NCBI GenBank assembly: GCA_002491195.1
Contig: DKVL01000032.1
Span: 1,098 to 47,037 of the forward strand
DNA: 45,940 bases
Direction: 5' to 3'
Source of the DNA: Lachnospiraceae bacterium UBA7179
Lineage (GTDB): Bacteria > Bacillota > Clostridia > Lachnospirales > Lachnospiraceae
Program-made: the position numbers and the translations under genes
Part shown: positions 25,911 to 34,880 of the stretch, in pieces
How positions within the stretch are numbered: the first letter of the stretch is position 1
Layout of the letters: each line of letters begins with the position of its first letter
Notes under the pieces: model-generated
The model's database searches: none
What the model saw: only the letters and a program-made list of their open reading frames with translations
What the model was told of the DNA's origin: nothing

Positions 25911-26789
25911 TCACTCTGCTGGATTCACATGCACCATGATATGTTTCACCTTGGCAAACTCCCCTTCGATCGAGTCGTGTACGCGCTCTGCAATGCTGTG
26001 GGCTTCACGGAGTGTCTCGTTGCCGTCGGCGCGGATCTCGATGTCCACATAGATTTTGTTGCCAAACACCCTTGTGCGGAGCAGATCAACGCCGAGCACG
26101 CCTTCCTGCGCCAGAGCGCAGTTTTTCAATTCGTTTTCTGTCTCCTCGTCGCATGCCTTGTCGACCATCTTGTCAACGGCGTCTTTGAAGATGTCATATG
26201 CCGCTTTCGCAATAAAGAAACAGATGCACAGACTTGCGATGGCATCACAGATTGGGTATCCGAGTCTCGCCCCTGCGATGCCGACAAGGGCGCCTACTGA
26301 CGAAAGTGCATCGGAACGGTGATGCCATGCATCGGCCATCAGCGCACTGGAGTCGATTTTCTTTGCGTTGATCCTGGTATACCAGTACATACCTTCCTTC
26401 ACCGCGATCGAGATGACCGCAGCAGCAAGTGCCAGGGATCCGGGAACCGCAAGGTTTGCATAGTCTCCTGACAAGATCTTGGCCACCGCGCTGTAGCCGA
26501 TTCCAAGACCTGTAACTGCCAGTATTGTCGCGAGCACGATCGCTGCCACGCATTCCATGCGCTCATGTCCGTATGGATGCTCCTTGTCTGATTTCTTACT
26601 GGATATCCTGATGCCTATAATAACTACAATCGTGCTGAACACGTCGGACGCGGAGTGTACCGCGTCACTGATCATCGCGCCCGAATGGGCAAATACACCT
26701 GCAAAGAGCTTAAATGCAGACAATATTACATTTGCCGCAATGCTTACAAAAGAAACTTTCATCGCCACTTTCTCAAAATCATTCTTCAT
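25911..26789 (-). CDS. Cation diffusion facilitator metal exporter
   Basis: A 292-residue CDF-family antiporter that moves divalent metal out of the cytoplasm. Six membrane segments fill residues 10-205, followed by a cytoplasmic dimerisation domain ending HIMVHVNPAE. The transport site is visible as SDAVHSASD in TM2 (H45, D49) and ADAWHHRSD in TM5 (H156, D160), in the arrangement of the YiiP/FieF D-D-H-D site. Upstream lies a NiCo-type riboswitch, so the likely cargo is Co(II), Ni(II) or Fe(II) rather than zinc alone (inference). GAAAGGCAGG precedes the ATG. Confidence 0.93.
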   Translation of the reverse strand: MKNDFEKVAMKVSFVSIAANVILSAFKLFAGVFAHSGAMISDAVHSASDVFSTIVVIIGIRISSKKSDKEHPYGHERMECVAAIVLATILAVTGLGIGYSAVAKILSGDYANLAVPGSLALAAAVISIAVKEGMYWYTRINAKKIDSSALMADAWHHRSDALSSVGALVGIAGARLGYPICDAIASLCICFFIAKAAYDIFKDAVDKMVDKACDEETENELKNCALAQEGVLGVDLLRTRVFGNKIYVDIEIRADGNETLREAHSIAERVHDSIEGEFAKVKHIMVHVNPAE

Positions 26790-26812
26790 AAATTTTCCTG
26801 CCTTTCTAAAAC

Positions 26813-26843
26813 ATCCATTTCAGATTTCTTTTTCGAAATGGAT
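26813..26843 (-). terminator. Hairpin in the riboswitch expression platform
   Basis: On the minus strand ATCCATTTC (26843-26835) pairs perfectly with GAAATGGAT (26821-26813), followed by GTTTT, just before the exporter's ribosome binding site. An upstream alternative pairing, CTGATACGTGGG with CCCAC and GTATCAG, spans 26860-26920 and could compete. Which state stops transcription is not settled by eye. Confidence 0.45.
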
Positions 26844-26926
26844 CTCTCTACGGCTGATACATCTATCATTGTGGGATTTTTTGAGATAAAAATGAGTAAA
26901 GAAAAACACCCACGTATCAGTATTAG

Positions 26927-27009
26927 CAACTACTGTCCCGCGGATGTGATATCCACTGTCGCATTGCGACCCGGCTCCAAGGGTGTTTTGCCCCGGCCTG
27001 CTCAGTTTG
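26927..27009 (-). ncRNA. NiCo (czcD) riboswitch aptamer
   Basis: Read leftwards, the segment has the czcD-motif plan: CTGAGCAGGC at the start, GGAGCCGGG in the middle and GGGACAG at the end, joined into a four-way junction. P1 pairs CAAACTG with CAGTAGTTG (two-base bulge). P2 is CCGGGG with CCCTTGG, P3 is GTCGC with GCGAC, and P4 is GTGGAT with ATCCGC. This RNA class binds Ni(II)/Co(II) cooperatively; later work proposed Fe(II) as a ligand. It lies between a strong promoter and a CDF exporter gene, which is its usual context. AAAACACCC (26989-26981) is fully complementary to GGGTGTTTT (26911-26903) downstream, a possible switching pair. Confidence 0.85.
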
Positions 27010-27066
27010 TACTGTAGTTTTGTATGCAGTGCAAAGAGTTTTTTTGTTTTATGTTACATTTTTATT

Positions 27067-27095
27067 ACTATATCACATATTTTTGCCTGTTTCAA
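27067..27095 (-). promoter_or_regulatory. Promoter of the riboswitch-exporter transcript
   Basis: On the minus strand TTGAAA (27095-27090) and TATAGT (27072-27067) are 17 bases apart. Transcription would begin near 27060, about 50 bases before the aptamer. Confidence 0.65.
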
Positions 27096-27135
27096 GCAAT
27101 CACATAACTACTTTTGGTTAGATGCCGCATCAATT

Positions 27136-27498
27136 TCAATCGATTTCAGTCATATCCTGCATATACACAATATCCTGCAGCAGATCCAGACTGACCGTGC
27201 CAAGTATCTCAGTTCCTTGTTCCTCTTCATACGCTAACAATTGTGTGTCCTCGACAGACTCCTCTTCTGCAAAGCGATCTGACGAACTGCTTTTTTCTGC
27301 AGGAACCCTGTCTGCCTTCTGCCGTTTTCTCCTGTGCACAGTGCGTATGGTGTGTTTTCCCGACACCATCCGCCAGCACTTTGCAATGTCCAATGCAAAA
27401 AATATCACTACTGCTGCCACTGTAAATACTCCTGATATCATGTACATTATATATGATATCCTTGTCACATTTTCAGCGCTCATAACTGTCATGCCCAT
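27136..27498 (-). CDS. Small membrane protein in the Ser/Thr kinase cluster
   Basis: A 120-residue protein with one clear membrane segment, about residues 15-37 (YMISGVFTVAAVVIFFALDI), then a basic stretch (RTVHRRKRQK) and an acidic, Thr/Ser-containing tail. By the positive-inside rule the tail should be cytoplasmic and so could be a kinase substrate or FHA ligand (inference). It follows the kinase gene by 23 bp and is the last gene of the cluster. AGAGG lies about 12 bases before the ATG; Met3 or Met6 could also start. Not recognised as a named family. Confidence 0.7.
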   Translation of the reverse strand: MGMTVMSAENVTRISYIMYMISGVFTVAAVVIFFALDIAKCWRMVSGKHTIRTVHRRKRQKADRVPAEKSSSSDRFAEEESVEDTQLLAYEEEQGTEILGTVSLDLLQDIVYMQDMTEID

Positions 27499-27521
27499 GT
27501 TTGTTTTAACCTCTATCCTTC

Positions 27522-29210
27522 CTATTGACTTATCCTGTAAGTTGACTGCACCATCTTACGCGCACTCTCAATGATCCAGCGGATCTCCTCAATCTCCTGC
27601 CGTATGGCGTCTGTTGCACCCTGCCCGATCTCCTGCATGTCTTCCTCAAGTTCTGTTAACAATGACAGGATCTCATTGCCATCGACTCCATCCTCCATGA
27701 AAGATCTGGTATACTCAACTGTCCTTGTGGCAATCTCACGGTAGATGCGCAGCGTGATCATCTCTCTGTCGGGAGCAGCGTCATTGAGCGCTTTCAGTTC
27801 TGTCAGATTTCTCCAGTATACTCCGTACATCCCGCCATCCGTACCATCAATCCGGCAAGCAATTACCTTTTGGTAAAATGTGCCAAGTTCCACATACAGC
27901 CTGCACCGCCTGTACTCTTCCACCCTGGAATCCTCCTTCTCATAATAATCCGCTGCATCCTGAAACCAACTGACTGCCCTCGACTGGCGATTCTCCTCAT
28001 GTTCATAATAATACCAGTACGCATTTCCCATCTCATAGCAGAAATCGGCATACGCGCCTGCGTTCTTTTTCTGGAAATTCTGCAGATACTGGTGTGTATT
28101 GATGCCTAATTGCAGGAAAACCGCTTCTTCCTCATCGCTGAACACGCCGTCCTCGACAGCCCTCGTATAAAATCCATGATATGCCTCCCGCCGGCTCTCA
28201 TCGATGGCAGCCGCACCCAGATACAGCCTGCATGCTGTCACAGAGTCCGATGCGATCTCCGCCATACGGATCAATTCCTGGTATTCGTTTCCTTGCTTTC
28301 TGCCTGCAGCCACGGAAAATCCCATCCCGCTCACCGCACAGATCAGGGAAATACCTGCTGTCGCGCCAAACAGCTTCAGTCTGTTGTGATACTTACGCTG
28401 CGCCTGTATTTCCAGGTCTGTATAGTGCTCAAGATCGTACTGCAGTTCTTTGACATTCTGATAGCGGTCGTTTGGATTTTTCTGCGTGCACTTTTGTATG
28501 ATGCGTTCCAGCCCGGTAGATAAACCGGGATTCCATTTTGTGATCGGATAAAGTTCATATGGCGGCTCGGACGGGTTGTGTCCTGTGACCAAATGATACA
28601 TAGTTGCTCCCAGACAGTAAATATCTGTGCGCGCATCCGTCTGTCCCATGCCGCCAAACTGTTCTGGAGCAGCATAACCATTTGTCCCAAGACAGCATGT
28701 GTCTGCCGCATTCCTCTCCTTGAACTCCCGCGCTGTGCCAAAGTCGATCAGAACGACGCTTCCGTCCGACTTAAGCATGACATTGGAAGGTTTCATATCC
28801 CGATAGATCACTGGTGATGGTCTTGTGTGCAGATAATCCAAAACATCACACAGCTGCAAAGCCCAGTCAGCCACTTGTTCCTGCGGCTGTGCACCTTCTT
28901 CAGACAGAAGCCTCTCAAGAGTGTTTCCTTCTATATAATCCATAACAATCAGGAAATTTTCATCAGAATCGATGACATCTATGATACTTGGAAGATTTGG
29001 GTGTTTGAGTTTTTTCAGTAAATCAGTCTCCATGATGAGACTCTGCCTTAGCAGCCTGAAATCCCTGTCCAGGGATTTCCGTACCTCCTTGACTGCCCAC
29101 GGCTTATTCGCCCTCTCATTGATGGCAAGATACACGTTGCTCATGCCTCCATGGCCGATTTCGTTCAATATCTTATATTTTCCGTCTATGACGGATCCGA
29201 TCTCTAACAT
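27522..29210 (-). CDS. Membrane Ser/Thr protein kinase (PknB-like)
   Basis: A 562-residue Hanks-type kinase. The catalytic domain spans about 10-270 with GHGGMSNVY (ATP loop), K41 in AVKEV, YRDMKPSN (R137, D138), IDFG (D156) and GYAAPEQFGG. One membrane segment lies near 285-308 (LFGATAGISLICAVSGMGF). The extracytoplasmic part has no PASTA domains; instead it is helical and rich in Tyr, Glu and Trp (GNAYWYYYEHEENRQ), reminiscent of TPR-like repeats. It is clustered with a PP2C phosphatase 19 bp upstream and an FHA protein, so phosphorylation, removal and recognition are encoded together. Signal sensed unknown. Confidence 0.92.
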   Translation of the reverse strand: MLEIGSVIDGKYKILNEIGHGGMSNVYLAINERANKPWAVKEVRKSLDRDFRLLRQSLIMETDLLKKLKHPNLPSIIDVIDSDENFLIVMDYIEGNTLERLLSEEGAQPQEQVADWALQLCDVLDYLHTRPSPVIYRDMKPSNVMLKSDGSVVLIDFGTAREFKERNAADTCCLGTNGYAAPEQFGGMGQTDARTDIYCLGATMYHLVTGHNPSEPPYELYPITKWNPGLSTGLERIIQKCTQKNPNDRYQNVKELQYDLEHYTDLEIQAQRKYHNRLKLFGATAGISLICAVSGMGFSVAAGRKQGNEYQELIRMAEIASDSVTACRLYLGAAAIDESRREAYHGFYTRAVEDGVFSDEEEAVFLQLGINTHQYLQNFQKKNAGAYADFCYEMGNAYWYYYEHEENRQSRAVSWFQDAADYYEKEDSRVEEYRRCRLYVELGTFYQKVIACRIDGTDGGMYGVYWRNLTELKALNDAAPDREMITLRIYREIATRTVEYTRSFMEDGVDGNEILSLLTELEEDMQEIGQGATDAIRQEIEEIRWIIESARKMVQSTYRISQ

Positions 29211-29228
29211 ACTTTTGTATCCTGTTTT

Positions 29229-30056
29229 CTATAATGATTCTATTGTATTGACTGCTTTGATCACAATCGCAGAGATGTTGTCACGCTCACCGCGCGCTTT
29301 AATATTTTCCATCAGATACCGGAGCCTCCCATTCATGAAATGCGAATTGTTCAATCGATTCTCCACAAACCATTCCATCCCTTCCAGCGCCGTATGACAG
29401 TAATCATAAAGTTCGGCATCTGTCAACTTATGCCGGAACCCGTCTGAGCACACCAGAAACGTGTCATTATCATAAAAATCTCCCATCAGAAAATCCGGTT
29501 TCACACTGTTCACAGTGCCAATACACTGTAATAAGACGTTCCGGCGCGCATCTGTCCGCGCCTGCTCCGGTGTCATATGCCCGAGTGCAACTTCCCTCGC
29601 CACATAAGTCTGATCTGTGGTCAGCTGTTCCATGCCGTTTCCCATCACATAGACCCGGCAATCCCCCACGTGTGAAATATAATAGCGCCCTTCCAACAAG
29701 AGCATTGCCGTGAGCGTTGTCCCCATCGCCGTATTCTGCCCTTTACTGTAATCCATAATCCTGGTATTACAATCATTTGCAAGACAACGCCACACCTGCT
29801 CTAGCAGTTCCTCCGAAAAGCCCCTCGCCAGCAGCTGGGGCAGATCCTTGAGAAACCACTGCTCATAGGCCCGTACTACTGTGGCACTTGCGACCTCACC
29901 CTGTTCTAAGCCTCCCATGCCATCACACATCACCGCAAAGGCAGCCTCTCCACAGACTGTATTTGCAACTTTCACCGTCAGACTGTCCTGATTGACAGCC
30001 TTTGTTGTTCCCACATCAGACTGCGCTGCCACTGTATAATGCCATTTCATATGCAT
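29229..30056 (-). CDS. PP2C-family protein phosphatase
   Basis: A 275-residue PPM/PP2C phosphatase expected to reverse the neighbouring kinase. Conserved metal-binding motifs are SDVGTTKAVNQDSL, FAVMCDGMGGLEQGE, ISHVGDCRVYVMGN, LVCSDGF and RDNISAIVI. Either ATG 30056, with GAGG 9 bases upstream, or ATG 30050, with AAGGA 6 bases upstream, could start it; the difference is two residues. The gap to the FHA gene stop is only a few bases, so the two are probably translationally linked. Confidence 0.93.
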   Translation of the reverse strand: MHMKWHYTVAAQSDVGTTKAVNQDSLTVKVANTVCGEAAFAVMCDGMGGLEQGEVASATVVRAYEQWFLKDLPQLLARGFSEELLEQVWRCLANDCNTRIMDYSKGQNTAMGTTLTAMLLLEGRYYISHVGDCRVYVMGNGMEQLTTDQTYVAREVALGHMTPEQARTDARRNVLLQCIGTVNSVKPDFLMGDFYDNDTFLVCSDGFRHKLTDAELYDYCHTALEGMEWFVENRLNNSHFMNGRLRYLMENIKARGERDNISAIVIKAVNTIESL

Positions 30057-30062
30057 TCCTTA

Positions 30063-31313
30063 CTACCTCAACTTAAATTCAAATACCTCGTTGGCAAGCT
30101 GTATCAGGCAGCCATCTTCGAGTTTCCTGTACTCGCCCTCTACAACTTTTTTCCCGTTGACAAATGTATGGTTTAACGAACCTTTATCAATGAGATAAAA
30201 ACCGTCCGCCTTCCGCACAATATCCGCATGATTTCTGCTTACCGCAGGATTGTCCTTAATACAATAATCCACATAGGAGGCGTCCTTTCCGAGCTTAAAG
30301 AGATTCCGGTTAATGATAATCCTTTCCTTGGTACGCTTTCGCACAATATATGGAATGATGCCTTTTCGGAATGTCTTTGTATCTTCCTGCAGCTGCTGGC
30401 TTTCCTGCGCGCTTTTCTGCTGGCTGTCAGAATCATCTGTGCTGGCCTTTCTCTTTTTCTGAACCGGAGCTGCCTTTTGCGATATCCCCTCGATCAGAAC
30501 ACTGCATAAATCCTGAATCTTCTCAAGACACTGTCTGGTATTATGAGGCGTATCGCTCTTGATGGGCATATAGGAAATCAGTACCCTGTCCTCTGTACGA
30601 TTTACATAAATCTCCCTTGGATCCAGTATCAGCCTGTCTGCGGAAAGCATATACTCCTCAAGGCTGCACGCCGTCGCAATCATGTCTCCGAAAAAAGTCA
30701 GCAGCCGTTCCTTCCCCCGCGGCGTATTGTTCATCTGAATATACTCATACAGACTCTTCATTCCAGTAATGCGTATTCGCACGCCGCCATTTTGATACTC
30801 TGTCTGAAACAGCCCTTTGATGCGATTTCCTGCGAGCATCCGAATTGCAAGCCGGTCCAGCTGTTCTTCCGCGATCTGATAAATTCGATACGTCTCCCCA
30901 TCCACTGTCACAGTTTCTGCTTTCAAGTCTCCACTTTCTACCGCCATCTCTTCCTGCCGTTTTGTTTCCGCCATAGTCTCACTGTCCCTGGCGTCAACTC
31001 TCTCTCCTGTCGCACATAGTTTGATCATCCACTTATAGATCTGTTCCATACTCTGATACTTATTGATATACTGTCCATCATTTTCGTTTTTCTCTGTAAG
31101 ATACCCTACTATGATTTCCGCTGGAAAAAGGGCGGCATCCACTGCCACATTGTCACTAAAGAACAACGCGTTGTACTGTGTAACCTCCTGGTCGAGATTG
31201 TCCAGGCAATTCGCTGTACTGATCTCAAAACTTTCGCCATGGTGTTCTTTGAGAAAAAAGACAAGCCGCTCAAGATATGCTTTATCACCGTCTAATATTG
31301 CTATTTTATACAT
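30063..31313 (-). CDS. FHA-domain protein with receiver-like N-terminus
   Basis: A 416-residue protein. Residues 1-105 look like a degenerate response-regulator fold (YKIAILDGDKAYLERLVFFL, then YNALFFSD), as in TadZ/CpaE-type proteins. Residues 140-285 form an unassigned domain resembling the DUF6382 region found before FHA domains in Firmicutes. After a Ser/Gln-rich linker, residues 315-416 are an FHA domain with FKLGKDASYVDYCI, AVSRNHADIV and NHTFVNGKKV, which binds phosphothreonine peptides. It heads the kinase cluster, so it probably recognises kinase targets (inference). Confidence 0.85.
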   Translation of the reverse strand: MYKIAILDGDKAYLERLVFFLKEHHGESFEISTANCLDNLDQEVTQYNALFFSDNVAVDAALFPAEIIVGYLTEKNENDGQYINKYQSMEQIYKWMIKLCATGERVDARDSETMAETKRQEEMAVESGDLKAETVTVDGETYRIYQIAEEQLDRLAIRMLAGNRIKGLFQTEYQNGGVRIRITGMKSLYEYIQMNNTPRGKERLLTFFGDMIATACSLEEYMLSADRLILDPREIYVNRTEDRVLISYMPIKSDTPHNTRQCLEKIQDLCSVLIEGISQKAAPVQKKRKASTDDSDSQQKSAQESQQLQEDTKTFRKGIIPYIVRKRTKERIIINRNLFKLGKDASYVDYCIKDNPAVSRNHADIVRKADGFYLIDKGSLNHTFVNGKKVVEGEYRKLEDGCLIQLANEVFEFKLR

Positions 31314-31361
31314 CCACCCACGCCCTTCTTCTATTGTATGTATGTTGTATGTACTACTGTA

Positions 31362-32531
31362 TTAATAAAATATATGGCCACCGATCCGGATACCCTCAAG
31401 CCCTGGTATTGGTGTCCGGAAATAAACACACTGTCCCACGTTTGTCACACCGCTCATTGCCTCGTCGGCTGCCCTGTAGCAGCTCGCTGTCGCCTTGTCA
31501 TTGGCCAACGCAAGTGCAAGTCGTCCGCTTGCGACCGGAGAAAATTGCTTATTCTGATAGATTACCCCGACAACCGTATCCGGATAAACAGAACTGAGTA
31601 CTCTGTTGACGACGACTGCGCCAACTGCAACCTGCCCTTCATAAGGCTCTGCTCCCGCCTCACAGTATATGATATTTGCCATGAGCTTACGGTCGCCCTC
31701 CTCAAACGTAACCTCCGATATGTCACGCCACCTCGACTGTGCAGCCAGACGGGATTTGGCAAGTTCCTCCTCATACTGTTTCTGCAATGCCGCGATATCC
31801 TGCTCCTGCTCGTCGAGCATGGTTTCCAGCGCGTCTATAGTCGCCTCCGCGTCCGCGATCTGGTTCGCATAACTTGATACATTTGCCGATGTCTGACTGA
31901 CAAGACCAGCAACCCTGCCCTTTTCCGCCTCCGCCTCCGCTTTCAGGTCATTCAATGCCACAAGCTCCTCATCCAGCCGTACTTTGGTCTCCTCAACATA
32001 CTTGCAGGTGTCCTGAAATTTTTGTAACATTTTGCGGTCATATGCATGAACACGGTCAATATAATCACTTTTATTCAAAAAATCCGAAAAACCAGTAGAT
32101 GAAAACAATATGCTCAGATAACCTTCTGTTCCGCCCTGCTCATACATTGCCTTGATGCGAAGTTTCATATTCTCATATTGCTCATCCTGTACGCGGATTG
32201 CCTCCGTAAGCTGCGCCTCCGTCTGTTCGATCTCCAACTCCTTTGCGGCAATGTCAGCCTCAATACCTTCTAAGTTAGTGCTGACCTGCGCAAGCTCGTC
32301 ATTGAGCGTGCTAAGCTGTCCTAAGAGTGAGTTCTTAGTGATTTCCAAGGACTCCTTCCTGTCCTCGGTGTCCTCCTTGGCATCCTCTGTTTTTTCCTTC
32401 TCAGCTTTTGCCTTTTGCAGTCGTTCCAGTGTCGTCTCGGCATACACAGGCCTTGACACACTTCCGGCAGACACCACAGCCATCATTGCAGCGAGCAGTA
32501 CCGCTACCGACCGTTTCTGTGACACTTTCAT
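31362..32531 (-). CDS. Secreted cell-wall hydrolase, SleB-type, with coiled coil
   Basis: A 389-residue protein. A signal peptide (KRSVAVLLAAMMAVVSAG, cleaved near VYA) is followed by a long coiled coil at about 30-255, of the type found in CwlO and other FtsEX-controlled hydrolases. The C-terminal domain, 270-389, is Hydrolase_2 (SleB): NIIYCEAGAEPYEGQVAVG with the catalytic Glu, then VVNRVLSSVYPDTVVGVIY and GHIFY at the end. The enzyme is expected to cleave peptidoglycan glycan strands as a lytic transglycosylase-like activity. AGAGGAATTC precedes the ATG. It follows upp by 21 bp. Confidence 0.9.
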   Translation of the reverse strand: MKVSQKRSVAVLLAAMMAVVSAGSVSRPVYAETTLERLQKAKAEKEKTEDAKEDTEDRKESLEITKNSLLGQLSTLNDELAQVSTNLEGIEADIAAKELEIEQTEAQLTEAIRVQDEQYENMKLRIKAMYEQGGTEGYLSILFSSTGFSDFLNKSDYIDRVHAYDRKMLQKFQDTCKYVEETKVRLDEELVALNDLKAEAEAEKGRVAGLVSQTSANVSSYANQIADAEATIDALETMLDEQEQDIAALQKQYEEELAKSRLAAQSRWRDISEVTFEEGDRKLMANIIYCEAGAEPYEGQVAVGAVVVNRVLSSVYPDTVVGVIYQNKQFSPVASGRLALALANDKATASCYRAADEAMSGVTNVGQCVYFRTPIPGLEGIRIGGHIFY

Positions 32532-32552
32532 GAATTCCTCTTTCCCTTCACA

Positions 32553-33182
32553 CTATTTTGTTCCGAATATCCGATCACCTGCATCGCCCAGTCCTGGAAC
32601 AATATATCCATGCTCATTCAGTCCCTGATCCATAGCCCCAATGTATATGTCCACATCTGGGTGATCTTTCTTCATGCGCTCCACCCCCTCTGGCGCAGCA
32701 ATGATACACATGAAATGAATGCTCTTACAGCCCCTGTCCTTGAGCATCTGAATTGCCACGGATGAAGAACCGCCCGTTGCGAGCATTGGGTCTACCACAA
32801 ACACTTCTCTCTGACTACAGTCTTCCGGCAGTTTACAGTAATACTCTACTGGCTCCAAAGTCTCAGGATCACGGTACAGTCCAATATGCCCGACTTTCGC
32901 AGCAGGAATCAGCTGCAGCATCCCGTCCACCATGCCCAGCCCGGCGCGCAGAATTGGCACAATCGCAAGTTTCTTACCTGCAAGTTCTTTCACAGTCGTC
33001 CTGCAGATTGGCGTCTCTATCTCCACATCTGCAAGCTTCAAATCCCTCGTAGCCTCATAACAGATCAGGTTGGCGATCTCACTGATCGTCTGTCTAAAAT
33101 CCTTTGTCCCTGTCTCAATCCGCCTGATCACACCGATCTTGTGCTGAATCAGCGGATGGTCCATCACCAAAATCTTCGCCAT
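32553..33182 (-). CDS. upp: Uracil phosphoribosyltransferase
   Basis: A 209-residue enzyme of pyrimidine salvage, making UMP from uracil and PRPP. Motifs are VMDHPLIQHKIGVIR at the start, PILRAGLGMVDG, the PRPP loop FVVDPMLATGGSS, and the uracil-binding end YIVPGLGDAGDRIFGTK. Length and ends are standard for the family. It lies between rpiB and a cell-wall hydrolase, all leftward. Confidence 0.97.
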   Translation of the reverse strand: MAKILVMDHPLIQHKIGVIRRIETGTKDFRQTISEIANLICYEATRDLKLADVEIETPICRTTVKELAGKKLAIVPILRAGLGMVDGMLQLIPAAKVGHIGLYRDPETLEPVEYYCKLPEDCSQREVFVVDPMLATGGSSSVAIQMLKDRGCKSIHFMCIIAAPEGVERMKKDHPDVDIYIGAMDQGLNEHGYIVPGLGDAGDRIFGTK

Positions 33183-33235
33183 GATGCTTATCCCCTTTCC
33201 AGTGTCTGTTCGTGTTGTTTTCTACCTCATCGTTC

Positions 33236-33685
33236 CTACTTCATCATTTCCTCTTCCAGCGCCTGAAGTGCCGCCACACGTCTGCAATGTTTCCCTTCCC
33301 CAGAAAATTCTGTATTCAAAAATGTTTCCACGATACTGAGCGCAAGGTTTGTTCCCACGATGCCAGCGCCGAGTGCAAGCATATTCGCATCATTGTGTTC
33401 CCTTGTCAGCCTTGCCGATACAGTGTCAGAACAAAGTGCACAACGGATCCCTTTCACCTTATTGGCTGTGATCGAGATTCCGATTCCTGTCGTGCAGATC
33501 ACGATTCCCTTGTCATATCCCCCGGACGCAACTGCCTTCGCAACTGCCTGTCCAAACTCAGGGTAATCACAGGACGCTTTCTGGTAACACCCAAAGTCCT
33601 TATACTCGATATGGTGTTCAACAAAATAGTTGATAACCTCCTGCTTCAACTCATATCCGCCGTGATCACATCCGATTGCTATCAT
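33236..33685 (-). CDS. rpiB: Ribose-5-phosphate isomerase B
   Basis: A 149-residue isomerase interconverting ribose 5-phosphate and ribulose 5-phosphate. It begins MIAIGCDHGGYELKQ, the standard RpiB start, with catalytic CTTGIGISI and NDANMLALG. I choose ATG 33685: GGAGGAGG lies upstream and related proteins start here. A longer frame from 33739 adds 18 residues and overlaps the tsaC stop, so coupled initiation there cannot be excluded. Products feed PRPP supply for the next gene, upp. Confidence 0.95.
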   Translation of the reverse strand: MIAIGCDHGGYELKQEVINYFVEHHIEYKDFGCYQKASCDYPEFGQAVAKAVASGGYDKGIVICTTGIGISITANKVKGIRCALCSDTVSARLTREHNDANMLALGAGIVGTNLALSIVETFLNTEFSGEGKHCRRVAALQALEEEMMK

Positions 33686-33738
33686 ACCCTTTTCATCCTC
33701 CTCCAACAAATCCAAAATTTCCTGTTTTAACAAATCCA

Positions 33739-34809
33739 TCAGACATGAACCACCTTATGCCCTGCCGCCTTTAACAGCCGGTTCATGACTGCCTGTCCAA
33801 ATCCTTTGTCTGCGAAAGTTTCCGCAAAGGATTCCGCATAAATATATGAGACATTCTCATCATCAAACTCGCGCAAAAACGTATAGAGCTGTCTTGCCAC
33901 TGTATTGGCATCATTCCTGCTGCCTGCATTCTTAATACTGAATGCATGATACTCCGCCAGCATTTCCTGCGTCCCTATGATTCCAGTCCGTTTCCCTTCC
34001 GCCTCATGCATTGCTGCCTGTTCATTAATATACCGGACAACCTTCTGTGGCCGTCCCACCACCACCACCAGTTCACCCTTCGGCGCGTAATGGCGGTATT
34101 TCATGCCCGGTGCTTTTGGTGCCTGCGTGGAACTGTCGTCATAAATCGTAACATCCATATCAATCTCCCCGACCACACGCGACAACATCTGCTGTGTGAT
34201 ATATCCTGGTCGCAATATGACAGGAACATCACTTGTCACATCCACAATCGTGGACTCCAGTCCAATCTCCACACCTTCTGCATCAATAATCATATCGATT
34301 CTGCCATCCATGTCCTGCACCACATACTTCGCAAGCGTAGGACTTGGTTTACCCGAAAGATTCGCACTCGGAGCCGCTACATACCCACCCGCCTTCTGGA
34401 TAAAAAGACGCGCAAGCGGGTGACTCGGCATCCGCACTGCCACGGTATCAAGTCCTCCTGTCGTCTGATGCGGCACAATCTCCGCTTTCCTGAAAATCAT
34501 GGTGAGTGGTCCTGGCCAGAATGCATCCGCAAGCTTTCGTGCCTGATCAGGTATCTCCCGCACGATCCGATTCAGATATGCCATATCCGCGATGTGTATA
34601 ATCAGCGGATTGTCGCTCGGCCTGCCCTTTGCCGCATATATTTTTCTGGAGGACTCCGGATTCAACGCGTCTCCGCCAAGACCATACACTGTTTCTGTAG
34701 GAAATGCAACCAGACCGCCCTGCCTGATAATATCACCTGCATCTGCGAGCTTCTCCTCAATCCTTTCCTGGGAATCAGCCTTTCCTATGGTAACAATTTT
34801 TGTTTTCAT
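33739..34809 (-). CDS. L-threonylcarbamoyladenylate synthase (Sua5/TsaC type)
   Basis: A 356-residue enzyme making threonylcarbamoyl-AMP for t6A37 modification of tRNAs. The YrdC domain, residues 15-200, shows GGLVAFPTETVYGLGGDA, KIYAAKGRPSDNPLI, WPGPLTMIF and APSANLSGKPSPT. The C-terminal Sua5 domain, 240-356, begins SSTQAPKAPGMKYRHYAP. Length fits the two-domain Sua5/YwlC form. GGAGCGAAAATGGAAC precedes the ATG. It probably heads the group tsaC-rpiB-upp. An IS4 element ends 93 bp upstream and may supply part of its promoter. Confidence 0.95.
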   Translation of the reverse strand: MKTKIVTIGKADSQERIEEKLADAGDIIRQGGLVAFPTETVYGLGGDALNPESSRKIYAAKGRPSDNPLIIHIADMAYLNRIVREIPDQARKLADAFWPGPLTMIFRKAEIVPHQTTGGLDTVAVRMPSHPLARLFIQKAGGYVAAPSANLSGKPSPTLAKYVVQDMDGRIDMIIDAEGVEIGLESTIVDVTSDVPVILRPGYITQQMLSRVVGEIDMDVTIYDDSSTQAPKAPGMKYRHYAPKGELVVVVGRPQKVVRYINEQAAMHEAEGKRTGIIGTQEMLAEYHAFSIKNAGSRNDANTVARQLYTFLREFDDENVSYIYAESFAETFADKGFGQAVMNRLLKAAGHKVVHV

Positions 34810-34880
34810 GTTCCATTTTCGCTCCGATTTCGTTCCTTTATAATACTAAGTCCCATATATTTTAGCACACTTATGCCATT

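Noticed and set aside
28110..28523. A 137-residue plus-strand frame inside the kinase gene
   Set aside because: Antisense shadow of a well-supported kinase gene, Cys- and His-rich by codon effect only.
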